From Butyrivibrio sp. NC3005 (GTDB lineage Bacteria; Bacillota; Clostridia; Lachnospirales; Lachnospiraceae): a stretch of 37,400 nt of DNA. Positions 24,695 to 33,934 of this stretch are shown here, piece after piece. The position numbers were made by a program, and so were the translations under genes. The notes beneath the pieces were generated by a model, which worked only from the letters and a program-made list of their open reading frames with translations, made no database searches and had not been told where the DNA came from. Location: the NCBI RefSeq assembly GCF_000424545.1, contig NZ_KE384207.1, positions 1 to 37,400 on the forward strand, written 5' to 3'. How positions within the stretch are numbered: the first letter of the stretch is position 1; each line of letters begins with the position of its first letter.

Positions 24695-25534
24695 TCAATA
24701 ATATACGCCTTTCACTACTCTATCATTTCCACCTAAATCTTTTACAACGCATACCTCATGAAATCCTGCATCTTCCATTAGTTTCTTAACAGCCATTCCC
24801 TGATCATATCCAATTTCAAACATTAGATATCCGCTTGAAAAAAGTAATTGAGGAGCTTTTTCAACTATTCTTTTATAAAATATAAGACCATCTTCAGCTC
24901 CATCTAAAGCCATATAAGGTTCACCGTTTTTAACTTCTTCCGGCAATGTTTCAATAACCTTAGTAGGAATATAGGGAGGATTAGAAACTATCATATCAAA
25001 ACGCTTATCTGTCTCAGACGGAAAAAGATCAACATTTTCAAACTTTATTCTATCTTCAAGATTAAGAAGAGTGCTGTTGGTTTTTGCAACTTCCAATGCT
25101 TTTTTTGAAAGATCTGTAGCTACAGCTGTAGTATCAGGCATATAGTTAAGCAGACTAAGAGCAATGCACCCTGAACCTGTACACAAATCAAGAAAATTCA
25201 TACCTACAGATAATTCTCTTAATGCTTCTTCAACCAAGGTTTCAGTATCCTGATTTGGCACAAGCACATCACTAGTAACCTTAAAATCGAGTCCCATAAA
25301 TTCCTGATGACCAACAATATAAGCAAGAGGTTTTCTTGCTGCTCTCTGTTTTACAAAATCATCATACCTATCAATCTCTTCCGTACTTAACAACCTGTCA
25401 CCATGAATCAGCAATGTATTCATATTGGTATGACAGACTTCTTCGAGTAAAAGCCTTGCATCAAGTTCATATTCTACGACCCCTGCCTCTTTCAAAATAC
25501 TGCAGGCATTTTCATAAGCTTTTTTGTATTCCAT
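24695..25534 (-). CDS. prmC: Release factor glutamine N5-methyltransferase
   Basis: 279 aa. It methylates the Gln of the GGQ motif of release factors using SAM. Marks are the helical N-terminal domain, a SAM-binding strand [33 protein letters not shown] and the catalytic NPPY in [12 protein letters not shown]. It lies just before prfA and 6 bases after the DUF1385 gene. Confidence 0.97.
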   Translation of the reverse strand: MEYKKAYENACSILKEAGVVEYELDARLLLEEVCHTNMNTLLIHGDRLLSTEEIDRYDDFVKQRAARKPLAYIVGHQEFMGLDFKVTSDVLVPNQDTETLVEEALRELSVGMNFLDLCTGSGCIALSLLNYMPDTTAVATDLSKKALEVAKTNSTLLNLEDRIKFENVDLFPSETDKRFDMIVSNPPYIPTKVIETLPEEVKNGEPYMALDGAEDGLIFYKRIVEKAPQLLFSSGYLMFEIGYDQGMAVKKLMEDAGFHEVCVVKDLGGNDRVVKGVYY

Positions 25535-25540
25535 AATTAT

Positions 25541-26527
25541 TTATTCTGCCTCAACATCATCTTCTGAATCAAGTGCCATGTAATCATATCCAAATATATC
25601 TTTCTGATATGTTTTCCAATCAAAAATAGCCTCTACAGAAGCAATTCCAACTTCTATCATCGACTCATCTGGCTCTTTTGTTGTAAGTCTCTGAAGCCAA
25701 AGTCCAGGAAGTGATAACATTCTAAAAACGGCACTTTCGTTTCTTCCTGCAGCCCTTATAAGTTCATATGAAATACCAGAAACCACAGGTATAAGTACAA
25801 TTCTATACACTATTCTTATCAAAAATGAATCAGTATGAACAAACATAAACAAAACGATACTGACTATAAGAACAAATAAGATAAAGCTTGTTCCACATCG
25901 TTTATGAAAACGTGTAGACTTCTTGACATTGCTAACTGTCAGTGGGAGTCCGCTTTCGATACAGCTAATACATTTATGCTCTGCACCATGATACATAAAT
26001 AATCTTTTTATATCAGGAATATTAGAAATAGCAATTATGTACGCAAGAAAAATTGCAATACGTATAATTCCCTCAGCAATAGCCTGAAGAGCATGACTTT
26101 GCAGATACCTGTTCATCCAGTGTGCAAGACGTTCCGGTAAAACCATAAAAAGACCTACTGCAAGTAATACTGAAATAAGAGTAGTCAAAAAAGAGAAAAC
26201 TTTCTCACTATTTCCATCAGTTACAGAATCAACTGCTTTATCAACATCTGTCCTATCTTCTTTCTCGTCAACAAAATCAGCCGAATAGTTTAAAGCTTTT
26301 GTTCCAATTATGAGAGAATCTATAAAAACAAAAATTCCACGAACAAAAGGAATTCTCAAAAGTTTACTTCCCGAGAACATGCTATGGTATTCTTCAACTT
26401 CAGTTTGAATTCTTCCCTGAGGAGTGCGAACAGCTACGGCAAACAAATCCTTGTTGCGCATCATTACACCTTCTAATACAGCCTGTCCTCCAATTCCTGA
26501 ATAATGGCCCATTTTCTTTTTCTTCAT
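25541..26527 (-). CDS. DUF1385 membrane protein
   Basis: About 328 aa. Family marks are YSGIGGQAVLEGVMMRNKDLFAVAVRTPQG near the N-terminus, FRGIFV-like helix, MYHGAEHKCISCIE, TRFHKRCGTSFILFVLIVSI and the C-terminal PGLWLQRLTTKEPDESMIEVGIASVEAI. About four membrane segments. It is linked by position to rpmE, prmC and prfA in many Clostridia; the function is unknown. The frame runs to an ATG 13 codons further upstream, but AGGAGAGGTG precedes the ATG of MKKKKMGHYS, so I start at 26527. Confidence 0.9.
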   Translation of the reverse strand: MKKKKMGHYSGIGGQAVLEGVMMRNKDLFAVAVRTPQGRIQTEVEEYHSMFSGSKLLRIPFVRGIFVFIDSLIIGTKALNYSADFVDEKEDRTDVDKAVDSVTDGNSEKVFSFLTTLISVLLAVGLFMVLPERLAHWMNRYLQSHALQAIAEGIIRIAIFLAYIIAISNIPDIKRLFMYHGAEHKCISCIESGLPLTVSNVKKSTRFHKRCGTSFILFVLIVSIVLFMFVHTDSFLIRIVYRIVLIPVVSGISYELIRAAGRNESAVFRMLSLPGLWLQRLTTKEPDESMIEVGIASVEAIFDWKTYQKDIFGYDYMALDSEDDVEAE

Positions 26528-26540
26528 ATTCACCTCTCCT

Positions 26541-26580
26541 AAAAAAAAGGAGATTGAAGCAATCATTACTTCAACCTCCT
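26541..26580 (-). terminator. rpmE terminator that overlaps the DUF1385 leader
   Basis: AGGAGGTTGAAG (26569-26580 on the minus strand) pairs with CTTCAATCTCCT (26548-26559), followed by eight T. The 3' arm bases TCTCCT (26548-26553) are also complementary to AGGAGA (26535-26540) in the DUF1385 SD, so the same arm can either end transcription or mask that SD. Confidence 0.85.
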
Positions 26581-26604
26581 CTTACGCTATCACGCCAATA
26601 AAGC

Positions 26605-26814
26605 TTATGCTTCAGCCTTAACGCCATACTTCTTATTGAACTTCTCAATACGTCCACGAGCTGATGCAGCCTTCTGCTGACCAGTGTAGAACGGATGGCA
26701 CTTAGAGCAAATTTCTACGTGGATATCTTCCTGAGTAGATCCTACTGTGAAAGTGTTACCACAGTTGCATGTTACAGTAGCCTGATAGTATTCTGGCTGT
26801 ACGTCCTTCTTCAT
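26605..26814 (-). CDS. rpmE: 50S ribosomal protein L31
   Basis: 69 aa, the zinc-binding type: TCNCGNTF near 17-22 and [13 protein letters not shown] near 36-48 keep the metal-ligand cysteines. L31 sits on the large-subunit central protuberance and helps bridge the subunits. The frame could begin 7 codons earlier, but AGAGGTGAG directs initiation to [10 protein letters not shown], so I start at 26814. It has its own promoter and a terminator 24 bases past its stop. Confidence 0.97.
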   Translation of the reverse strand: MKKDVQPEYYQATVTCNCGNTFTVGSTQEDIHVEICSKCHPFYTGQQKAASARGRIEKFNKKYGVKAEA

Positions 26815-26890
26815 TTTTCTCACCTCTCTATACAATCAAGTATTGTGTTTTTCAAAAATAAAAGTGTCATATCTCACAAACAGCTATGTT

Positions 26891-26919
26891 AGCATAACAC
26901 ATTTTATGCTATAAAGCAA
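26891..26919 (-). promoter_or_regulatory. rpmE promoter with an overlapping inverted repeat
   Basis: The minus strand reads TTGCTT (26914-26919), a 17-base spacer and TATGCT (26891-26896). AGCATAA (26891-26897) and TTATGCT (26904-26910) form a perfect 7-bp inverted repeat over the -10 and spacer, a possible repressor site. The leader to the start codon is about 70 bases. Confidence 0.65.
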
Positions 26920-26932
26920 GTATATATTGCGT

Positions 26933-27769
26933 TTATTTTTTTGCTTTTTCTCGTCTCTGTCGAACAATCTCATATGCTAAAACGCCAGCTGCTACAGATG
27001 CATTTAAGGATTCTATTTCACCCTTCATCGGAATGGATGCAATCATATCACATTTTTCTCTAACAAGGCGACTTACTCCAGAACCTTCATTTCCAATTAC
27101 AAGACCTATAGGACCTGTAAGATCCATGTCATACATTACTTCTCCATCCATGTCAGCACAAGCAAACCATACGCCTCTTTTCTTGAGGTCTTCAATTGTA
27201 TGTGCTATGTTCGTAACTTTTACAACTGGTGTATAGTTAAGCGCACCTGCAGAAGTTTTGGCAACAGTTGCTGTAAGTCCTACAGCTCTGTTCTTAGGAA
27301 TAATAACTCCATGAGCACCTGCAACATTAGCACTACGAATGATAGCACCAAGATTATGAGGATCTTCAATATTATCCAGAATGAATATAAATGGAGGTTC
27401 ATTCTTTTTCTCAGCAAGAGCAAATATATCGTCAATTTCGCTATAATCATATGCAGAAGCATATGCTATTACTCCCTGATGTTTTCCAGTTGCAGATATC
27501 TGATCAAGCCTTTCTCTTGAAACAAACTTAATCAAAGCTCCTGTTTTCTTTGCTTCTCTTCTGATTGTCGCAACAGGACCGTCTTCACAACCATCAAGAA
27601 TAAAAATCTTATCCAAAGTTTTGCCGCTTCGAATAGCCTCTATAACAGCATTTCTACCTTCGATAGTAAGAGAATTTTCATTGTTTTCCATTTCAAAGTT
27701 GTCGCTGTTATCCTTTCTTTTATTGGAAAAATCTCTGCGGCCTTTTTCCGATTTCTTAAAATTATTCAT
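26933..27769 (-). CDS. rlmB: 23S rRNA (guanosine-2'-O)-methyltransferase, SpoU family
   Basis: About 278 aa. It has a lysine/asparagine-rich N-terminal extension (about 30 residues), a small substrate-binding domain IEGRNAVIEAIRSGKTLDKIFI, and the SPOUT catalytic domain with the three motifs NIEDPHNLGAIIRSA, VIGNEGSGVSRLV and SIPMKGEIESLNASVAAGVLAYE. The reading frame continues upstream, but AGGAAG precedes the ATG of MNNFKKSEK, which also removes the overlap with mrnC; I start at 27769. It modifies 23S rRNA or tRNA; rlmB is the likely assignment. Confidence 0.9.
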   Translation of the reverse strand: MNNFKKSEKGRRDFSNKRKDNSDNFEMENNENSLTIEGRNAVIEAIRSGKTLDKIFILDGCEDGPVATIRREAKKTGALIKFVSRERLDQISATGKHQGVIAYASAYDYSEIDDIFALAEKKNEPPFIFILDNIEDPHNLGAIIRSANVAGAHGVIIPKNRAVGLTATVAKTSAGALNYTPVVKVTNIAHTIEDLKKRGVWFACADMDGEVMYDMDLTGPIGLVIGNEGSGVSRLVREKCDMIASIPMKGEIESLNASVAAGVLAYEIVRQRREKAKK

Positions 27770-27782
27770 TTCAATCTTCCTA

Positions 27783-28247
27783 TTATCTATCTTTATTATC
27801 AAGGGAATTAATTCCCAGTTCAATAAGATCCAGTATTCTGGGCATTTCACCCTTTAAGTACAGATAGCCACACAAAGCCTCAAGACCTGTAGCTTTTCTG
27901 TAATCAATCACAGATTGATTCTTGGCGCTTGTATGCGACTGGGCATTTCGACCTCTACGATATATATCGGCTTCTTCATCTGTAAGCTTATCAGCAATTG
28001 AATCAGCGATATGTGCCTGAGAAGCCGCATTCACATAATGTACCTTCTCTTTATTCAGAATATTAGCTGGTTTATTACACTTTTCTGTTACAATGCTTCT
28101 TATAATAAGCTCATAAACACTATCACCTATAAACGCAAGTGTAAGAGGCGAATATGTCCTTATATCCACCTCTTTTATCTCAAAGCGTTTTCTAAGTTCA
28201 CCAGCCAGATTCAGATTGTTATTTCCTAAATTCAGGCTTTCTTCCAT
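27783..28247 (-). CDS. mrnC: Mini-ribonuclease 3
   Basis: 154 aa. A stand-alone RNase III catalytic domain without the double-stranded RNA-binding domain: LTLAFIGDSVYELIIRSIV holds the conserved acidic Asp, and the C-terminal YRKATGLEALCGYLYLKGE holds the second acidic group. It matures the ends of 23S rRNA precursor in Firmicutes. It overlaps the end of cysS by 16 bases; the cysS-mrnC-rlmB order is classic. Confidence 0.93.
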   Translation of the reverse strand: MEESLNLGNNNLNLAGELRKRFEIKEVDIRTYSPLTLAFIGDSVYELIIRSIVTEKCNKPANILNKEKVHYVNAASQAHIADSIADKLTDEEADIYRRGRNAQSHTSAKNQSVIDYRKATGLEALCGYLYLKGEMPRILDLIELGINSLDNKDR

Positions 28248-29641
28248 TTCACGCCTTCTCTTGTATCTTCAAGAATAATACCTTTCTCTAAAAGCTCATT
28301 ACGAATTTCATCAGCTCTTGCAAAATTCTTTGCTTTTCTTGCTGCCTGACGCTCTTCGATAAGCTTTTCAATATCAGCATCTCCAAGTTCCTGAGTTCTC
28401 TCAACTGTAATACCGCATACATCTGAAAGTGTGCATATTTCTTTTTTTGCTTTCTCTAAGAATTCTTTGCTGCTTTCTTCGTTTGCTGCGCTGTTAACAA
28501 GTCTAACCTGCTCAAAAATGCAGCTAAGAGCATCTGCAGTATTAAAATCGTCGTTCATTACATCGTTGAACTTTTCTCTAATCTGTTCAAGACTCTTTAA
28601 TACTTCACTTTCTGCATCAGAAAGATTTGATACACGTTCTCCCTTTAACAAAAAGTCAATATTAGATACGCAATTTACGATTCTCTCATAAGATGCTTTT
28701 GCAGCTTCCATAAGCTCATCAGAGAAATTAAGAGGACTTCTATAGTGTGCAGACAACATAAAGAGTCTTAATACCATAGGATCATATTTTTCTACGATAT
28801 CACGTACTGTAAAGAAATTTCCTGCTGACTTGCTCATCTTATGATTATTGATATTAAGGAATGCATTATGCATCCAGTAGTTAGCAAACTCTTTACCAGA
28901 GCAAGCCTCAGACTGAGCTATCTCATTTTCATGATGTGGGAAAACAAGATCTTCTCCGCCACCATGAATATCAATCTGCTCACCAAGATATTTCTTACTC
29001 ATGACAGAGCATTCAATATGCCAACCCGGACGACCATCGCACCAAGGAGATGTCCAAAATGGCTCCCCTTCTTTTTTTGGTTTCCACAAAACAAAATCAA
29101 GTGGGTCCTGTTTCTGATCTTCTCCGCTAACTTTAAGAGCACGCTCACCACTTCTTAAATCATCAAGATTTTTGTGAGAGAGTTTACCATAATCCTTGAA
29201 TTTTCTTGTTGAAAAATAAACAGTTCCATCAGCAGCAACGTAGGCATAACCTTTTTCAATAAGTGTGCTGATCATATCAATCATTCCATCAATTTCTTCA
29301 GTTGCCTTCGGATTAATAGTAGCAGGCATAACATTAAGAGATGCCATATCCTTAAGACATTCCTCGATATAACGCTTAGAAATAACTTCAGAATCAACGC
29401 CTTCTTCAATTGCTTTCTTTATAATCTTATCATCAACATCTGTAAAATTTGATACATAATTTACTTCATATCCACTATATAACAGAAAACGTCTTACTGT
29501 ATCAAAAAAAATCATAGGACGGGCATTGCCTATATGAATAAAATTATAAACAGTCGGGCCGCAGACATACATGCGGACTTTTCCTGGTTCTAATGTTTTA
29601 AACTCTTCAAGTTTTTTAGTTTTAGTATTATAAATCTGCAT
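28232..29641 (-). CDS. cysS: Cysteine--tRNA ligase
   Basis: 469 aa. A class I synthetase with zinc ligand Cys in YVCGPTVYN, HIGH-type HIGNARP, zinc and active-site motif HGGGEDLVFPHHENEIAQ, and KMSKS in HKMSKSAGNF. The frame extends 16 codons upstream, but GGGAGAGA precedes the ATG of MQIYNTKTKK, so I start at 29641. It follows ispF by 23 bases, as in many Firmicutes. Confidence 0.98.
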   Translation of the reverse strand: MQIYNTKTKKLEEFKTLEPGKVRMYVCGPTVYNFIHIGNARPMIFFDTVRRFLLYSGYEVNYVSNFTDVDDKIIKKAIEEGVDSEVISKRYIEECLKDMASLNVMPATINPKATEEIDGMIDMISTLIEKGYAYVAADGTVYFSTRKFKDYGKLSHKNLDDLRSGERALKVSGEDQKQDPLDFVLWKPKKEGEPFWTSPWCDGRPGWHIECSVMSKKYLGEQIDIHGGGEDLVFPHHENEIAQSEACSGKEFANYWMHNAFLNINNHKMSKSAGNFFTVRDIVEKYDPMVLRLFMLSAHYRSPLNFSDELMEAAKASYERIVNCVSNIDFLLKGERVSNLSDAESEVLKSLEQIREKFNDVMNDDFNTADALSCIFEQVRLVNSAANEESSKEFLEKAKKEICTLSDVCGITVERTQELGDADIEKLIEERQAARKAKNFARADEIRNELLEKGIILEDTREGVKWKKA

Positions 29642-29664
29642 AAAACTTCTCTCCCATATATTTT

Positions 29665-30207
29665 TTATTGGCGATGTGCGCATCCGCAACCTGCTTCATT
29701 CATATTAAAGGTTGCATTACGTGAAAAGGCATCTCTTGGTGTTGTCAAAAGACAAATAGCCTGTGATGAAATTCCTTCACCCGCTCCAGTAAAACCAAGT
29801 CCTTCCTCTGTTGTTGCCTTCACACTCACCTGTGAAATATCTATTCCTAGAGCCTTGGCAATATTTTCCCTCATAGTATCAATATAAGGTCTCATCTTAG
29901 GTCTCTGAGCTATAATAGTTGCATCAATATTTTCAATCAAGAATCTTTCTTCGTCAAGCCTTTTTCCAACTTCTTCTAAAAGCTTTATAGAATCAGCGCC
30001 TTCATATTCAGGATCTGTATCAGGAAAAAGCTTTCCGATATCTCCAAGTGCTGCTGCGCCAAGAAGTGCATCCATAATAGCGTGAAGAAGAACATCTGCG
30101 TCAGAATGGCCATCAAGACCTTTTTCATAAGGAATATCAACTCCTCCTATTATAAGCTTTCTGCCTTCTGTTAATCTGTGAACATCATATCCCATTCCAA
30201 TATGCAT
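29665..30207 (-). CDS. ispF: 2-C-methyl-D-erythritol 2,4-cyclodiphosphate synthase with extended tail
   Basis: 180 aa. An enzyme of the MEP isoprenoid pathway. Metal ligands are in GYDVHRL and [12 protein letters not shown]; also [17 protein letters not shown]. The usual protein is near 157-160 aa; here about 20 extra residues follow, ending [11 protein letters not shown]. The frame runs on upstream but GGAG directs initiation to the ATG of MHIGMGYDV, so I start at 30207. It lies between azlD and cysS. Confidence 0.95.
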   Translation of the reverse strand: MHIGMGYDVHRLTEGRKLIIGGVDIPYEKGLDGHSDADVLLHAIMDALLGAAALGDIGKLFPDTDPEYEGADSIKLLEEVGKRLDEERFLIENIDATIIAQRPKMRPYIDTMRENIAKALGIDISQVSVKATTEEGLGFTGAGEGISSQAICLLTTPRDAFSRNATFNMNEAGCGCAHRQ

Positions 30208-30238
30208 AATCGTCTCCAATTTCTTAATAATATAATTT

Positions 30239-30556
30239 TTATTTCCAATATAGTAGCACAAGTTGAACTACAAAAGCCGCCAGGCAAGCTCCCGCTGCAA
30301 CTTTCAATAAACTCTTTTTACAATAAGCAAGAAAAAGAGCTGAAATTAGTCCTGCCATGGAAGATACAAAGTAAAGTCCCTCAGTCTTGAGTATTGCAGG
30401 AAAAGTCATGGCTGACAAGGTTGCAAAGGGTACATAGTATAAAAACGAACGAATCCATTTACTCTTTATCTCACCTCTTATAAGTGTAAGAGGAAGTACT
30501 CTAATAAGGTAGGTAACAAGTGCCATTACCATGATGTAAATATAGATATTTCTCAT
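30239..30556 (-). CDS. azlD: AzlD-family branched-chain amino acid transport subunit
   Basis: 105 aa with three to four hydrophobic segments. The family pattern [24 protein letters not shown] and the [22 protein letters not shown] stretch are present. With AzlC it forms an exporter of branched-chain amino acids. Its start overlaps the azlC stop by 4 bases, implying coupling. Confidence 0.9.
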   Translation of the reverse strand: MRNIYIYIMVMALVTYLIRVLPLTLIRGEIKSKWIRSFLYYVPFATLSAMTFPAILKTEGLYFVSSMAGLISALFLAYCKKSLLKVAAGACLAAFVVQLVLLYWK

Positions 30557-31263
30557 TTTTCATCACCTTCCAGTCTAGGCGCCACTGTAGCTGCTATCAT
30601 ACTCACTACAACAGTTATTATAATAATACGAAAGCCCGAAGAAAGCCTGCTTACTATAGGAGCATAAGTCATAAAAAAAGACATCCCCATAGCTCCAAGA
30701 ACAGTTCCCAGCACTGCCCTGCTTTCTTTTGCAGGTGGAATTATTATAGCTATAAACATACCATAAATTGCAAGACCTAAACAACTAATAACTATTGCAG
30801 GGAGAATCTTTCCAGCAGATGCCCCTAGAAAAGTTCCGAGAATCCATCCAGATACTGAAATAGTAATGAGTCCATAAGAGTAAGAAGGTTTCAACTTTCC
30901 ATGCCTTAGAACACTTAATGCGAATATCTCATCTGTCACTCCATACGCAATTAGGCATCTGTGTAGTATGCCCACTTCCTTTCCCAGTTTCTGAGTAAGT
31001 GCTGTAGACATCAATAAATACCTTATATTTATGATAAACTGCAAAAAAGCCAGTTCAAATAAAGAAACCTGATTTTTGATAGAATCAAGTGATGCAAACT
31101 GCCCCGCACTTGTAACATTCGTCAAAGACATAAACACCGCTTGAATTACATTTAAACCTTTTTCACTAGCTGCAATACCAAACGCAAACGAGACAGCTAA
31201 ATATCCCGTAAAAATAGGTATTCCATGCTTAATCCCCTCTTTGTATTCCTGTACCGACTGCAT
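30553..31263 (-). CDS. azlC: AzlC-family branched-chain amino acid permease
   Basis: About 236 aa with five or more membrane segments. Family marks are GIPIFTGYLAVSFAFGIAASEKGL, SAGQFASL, FIINIRYLLMSTALTQKL and YGVTDEIFAL. It is the large subunit of a branched-chain amino acid exporter. An ATG six codons upstream overlaps the alaX stop, but GAGG lies 6 bases before the ATG of MQSVQEYKE, so I start at 31263. Confidence 0.93.
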   Translation of the reverse strand: MQSVQEYKEGIKHGIPIFTGYLAVSFAFGIAASEKGLNVIQAVFMSLTNVTSAGQFASLDSIKNQVSLFELAFLQFIINIRYLLMSTALTQKLGKEVGILHRCLIAYGVTDEIFALSVLRHGKLKPSYSYGLITISVSGWILGTFLGASAGKILPAIVISCLGLAIYGMFIAIIIPPAKESRAVLGTVLGAMGMSFFMTYAPIVSRLSSGFRIIIITVVVSMIAATVAPRLEGDEK

Positions 31264-31270
31264 ATCTGCC

Positions 31271-32467
31271 TCACTTTGCATTAAAAACTTGTTCTAACGC
31301 ATCTGTTATTTTTTCTCTAGATGCATCTGTTACCTTTCCCTGAGCCATCTTAAGGCTTCCTCCGCCCTTTATATCGAGATACTCTCCAAGTTTTTTGAAA
31401 GCTGCAAGACAATCTTTTTGACTGCTGCCTATAACAACTTTATAATCTTTGTCTTCACCAACAAGCACTATGCAGTAACCACTACTTTTTTCCTGAAAAA
31501 GATTAATCATGTACTGAGCAGATTTCATATCTAAATCTTTTTCAAAGAAATAAATATACTCTGTATCAACAGGCAGAGCGTCTATTTTCTGTCTGATTTG
31601 ATTCATTTTAAAATTTTTAAGTTCGGCGCCAAGTTCCATATTTTCTTTAGAAAGTTGATCAAACTTTGCTGGAATTTCGCTGATGGATGTTGTCATCTTG
31701 TCGGCAAGTGCCTTCAACATATCATGTTCATATAAGAAACTATTAAGAGCTCTTTTTCCAGCTTCAATGGTAATTCTGACACCCTTCTTGTAATTTTGTC
31801 TATTTATTACCTTAAGAAGACCAATTTCTCCAGTTCTATGAACATGAGGAGCACAACAGGCACAAACATCAACGCCTTCTATAGTGACAATCCTTACTGC
31901 GCCATCAATTTCTTTTTTGCTTCTATATTCAAGTTTCTCAAGTTCTTCTTTATCCGGGAAAAAAACTTTAATTTCCACATTGGAAGTGATGACTTTATTT
32001 ACTTTTTCTTCTATTTTTCTAACCTGTTCATCAGTAAGAACTCCATTAAAATCCATAGTTACTATGTGGTCGCTTAAATGAAACCCAACATTATCTAACC
32101 CAAAATCATTATGAACAATACCTGAAAAGATATGTTCTGCAGAATGCTGCTGCATGTTATCAAAACGATGCTCAAAATCAACCCTGCCAGTTACTTTGCT
32201 TCCGATTTCGATAGGTTTTTCAACGAAGTGATCAATTATTTCACCTTCATCAGACTTTCTTATCTGAACATCGGTTAGCATAACATTATCAATTGTTCCA
32301 TAATCCGGAGTTTGTCCGCCTTCTTCCGGAAAAAAACAGGTTCTATCTAAATGTATAATATAATTTCCTTCATGCTTCTTGTCATCTGCTTTCTCGCAAG
32401 AAAGAACGACAGCTTCAAATTCGGATTGGTATGCATCTAAATCATATAATTTAAGTGTTGGACTCAT
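31271..32467 (-). CDS. Alanyl-tRNA editing protein, AlaX-L type
   Basis: 398 aa. It hydrolyses mischarged tRNA-Ala (serine or glycine). The N-terminal part resembles the alanyl-tRNA synthetase editing domain with DRTCFFPEEGGQTPD, zinc ligands H108 and H112 in QQHSAEHIFSG and Cys204/His208 in CACCAPHVHRTG; the C-terminal DHHA1 domain ends GYCIVLVGEDK and IKGGGSLKMAQGK. A coiled-coil linker (about 255-290) joins them. The length marks the long form with DHHA1. Confidence 0.92.
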   Translation of the reverse strand: MSPTLKLYDLDAYQSEFEAVVLSCEKADDKKHEGNYIIHLDRTCFFPEEGGQTPDYGTIDNVMLTDVQIRKSDEGEIIDHFVEKPIEIGSKVTGRVDFEHRFDNMQQHSAEHIFSGIVHNDFGLDNVGFHLSDHIVTMDFNGVLTDEQVRKIEEKVNKVITSNVEIKVFFPDKEELEKLEYRSKKEIDGAVRIVTIEGVDVCACCAPHVHRTGEIGLLKVINRQNYKKGVRITIEAGKRALNSFLYEHDMLKALADKMTTSISEIPAKFDQLSKENMELGAELKNFKMNQIRQKIDALPVDTEYIYFFEKDLDMKSAQYMINLFQEKSSGYCIVLVGEDKDYKVVIGSSQKDCLAAFKKLGEYLDIKGGGSLKMAQGKVTDASREKITDALEQVFNAK

Positions 32468-32537
32468 TTTTCCTCTTTTCTTTTTGAGATTAGTAATTGT
32501 TCAAACTTCTTTATAAAAATTGTTGTGCATTAGCAAT

Positions 32538-33308
32538 TTAAATGAAAATAAAATCCTTCAAAATACCGAAACTTTCTCTAAGCAAATTGTTAGGAAGATA
32601 AGCTGGGTGAGCAGGCGCTGCTATTCCGCAAATGTTTGCCTTTGTAACTTTTTTTGCTATATATACACCTCTAAATACATGAAAATTATTAGTTATTATT
32701 CCTATTCGTATTTTCCTTAGCTCTTCTTCTGGTGCTTTTGAAAGTCCCATTTGTTTCAATGCACCTCTAACATTTTCCCTGGTATTAACTGACTTATTTT
32801 CAACAATTATTCTACCTGCAGGAATTCCTTTCTTAAGAAGATAATCTCTTCCCCCTTCACCTTCTGCAACTGGCTCGTTGAATCCTTTTCCACCTGTAAG
32901 GACACAAATTGTATTCTCGTTTTCTATAAGGTATTGATAAGCTTCATCAAGTCTTTCTCTATAAACATAGCTTGGTCCGTAGCTTTTCATCTGTGCTCCA
33001 AGGACAATTATATAATCAAGATTTTTGTCAGCTTTATCGAAAAAATCACTGATTATAAGCCCCTGGCAGACCATGATAACCAAAGCAAAAATTGTCAACA
33101 AAGAAAGCGCCACTTTCCTTATCCATTTTGGAATAGAATTCCACTTATCTTTTTTTACAAGTAGGAATAATGTACCAAAAACAGCAGACAAAAAAAGCCA
33201 CATTGCAAACGAAAAAGTTCCGCTTCCTACTGCAAAAATAACAATTGAATATACAAAAAATAAAAACGTAAAAAACAATAAAACACCTGATAAAACTTTT
33301 TTCTTCAT
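32538..33308 (-). CDS. YdcF-family (DUF218) membrane protein
   Basis: 256 aa. Three N-terminal membrane segments (about 5-27, 33-50, 65-87), then a DUF218 domain: DYIIVLGAQMKSYGPSYVYRERLDEAYQYL, CVLTGGKG, EGEGGRDYLLKKGIPAGRIIVENKSVNTRENVRG and IGIITNNFHVFRGVYIAKK. Related proteins act near peptidoglycan or antigen biosynthesis; the reaction is not settled. SD AAAAGGGGA. It follows the ABC ATPase gene by 17 bases. Confidence 0.85.
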   Translation of the reverse strand: MKKKVLSGVLLFFTFLFFVYSIVIFAVGSGTFSFAMWLFLSAVFGTLFLLVKKDKWNSIPKWIRKVALSLLTIFALVIMVCQGLIISDFFDKADKNLDYIIVLGAQMKSYGPSYVYRERLDEAYQYLIENENTICVLTGGKGFNEPVAEGEGGRDYLLKKGIPAGRIIVENKSVNTRENVRGALKQMGLSKAPEEELRKIRIGIITNNFHVFRGVYIAKKVTKANICGIAAPAHPAYLPNNLLRESFGILKDFIFI

Positions 33309-33325
33309 TTAAAATCCCCTTTTAT

Positions 33326-33916
33326 TTATGATACTGCGCTCATATGAATGATTTTAGCAAACTCAAGATCCTGCTCACTTTCTGATGCAATGAGAAAAGG
33401 TCTGCTTCCTCTATTTTTATGGATGTATTCCAAAGCTTTTTTCCTCTCTTTTTCATCCATACCTTCAAATGGTTCATCAAAAACTATAAAATCATCCGAA
33501 GCAAAAAAAGCTTTTACAATTTCAACTTCCCTTCTCTCTGCCATAGTAAGCTCAGATACAGGAAGATTCATCCTTTCTTCTGACATAAAAAAGGATAATT
33601 CTTCCATAGCTCTTTGTTTACTCCCCCATCTATGAGCTTTTTTAACGTTCCAGATAGCAGACTTTTTAGGATTCAATCTGCCTTCCTGAGAAACATAAGC
33701 ACTATGAAGTGTAGGATATTTGTAATCTCCCATTCTATGCACTTGTCCACTGTCTGGCTTCACATCTCCCATGAAAACCTTTAGAACAGTTGATTTGCCG
33801 CACCCTTTAGGTCCCACAAAAGCATAACACTTGTCCCACTCTATTTCTACGTTAAAGTCTTTCAGTGCATATCTTCCGTCATACTGCTTTGTAATATTGT
33901 CTAAAATAATTGTCAT
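33326..33916 (-). CDS. Small ABC-type ATPase with altered signature and H-loop
   Basis: 196 aa. Walker A GPKGCGKST (35-43), Q-loop Q77 and Walker B FIVFDEP (143-149) with the catalytic Glu are intact. The LSGGQ signature is replaced by ELTMAERR (122-129), and the switch His is absent (LIASESEQD where TH would be). No permease is adjacent; it sits between lrgB and the ydcF-like gene. It may serve a permease elsewhere or regulate LrgAB (inference). SD AAGGGGGA before the ATG. Confidence 0.82.
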   Translation of the reverse strand: MTIILDNITKQYDGRYALKDFNVEIEWDKCYAFVGPKGCGKSTVLKVFMGDVKPDSGQVHRMGDYKYPTLHSAYVSQEGRLNPKKSAIWNVKKAHRWGSKQRAMEELSFFMSEERMNLPVSELTMAERREVEIVKAFFASDDFIVFDEPFEGMDEKERKKALEYIHKNRGSRPFLIASESEQDLEFAKIIHMSAVS

Positions 33917-33934
33917 TTAATCCCCCTTGTTTTT

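Noticed and set aside
27770..27850. Longer rlmB start overlapping mrnC
   Set aside because: The extra residues are hydrophobic and untypical, and AGGAAG marks the later ATG.
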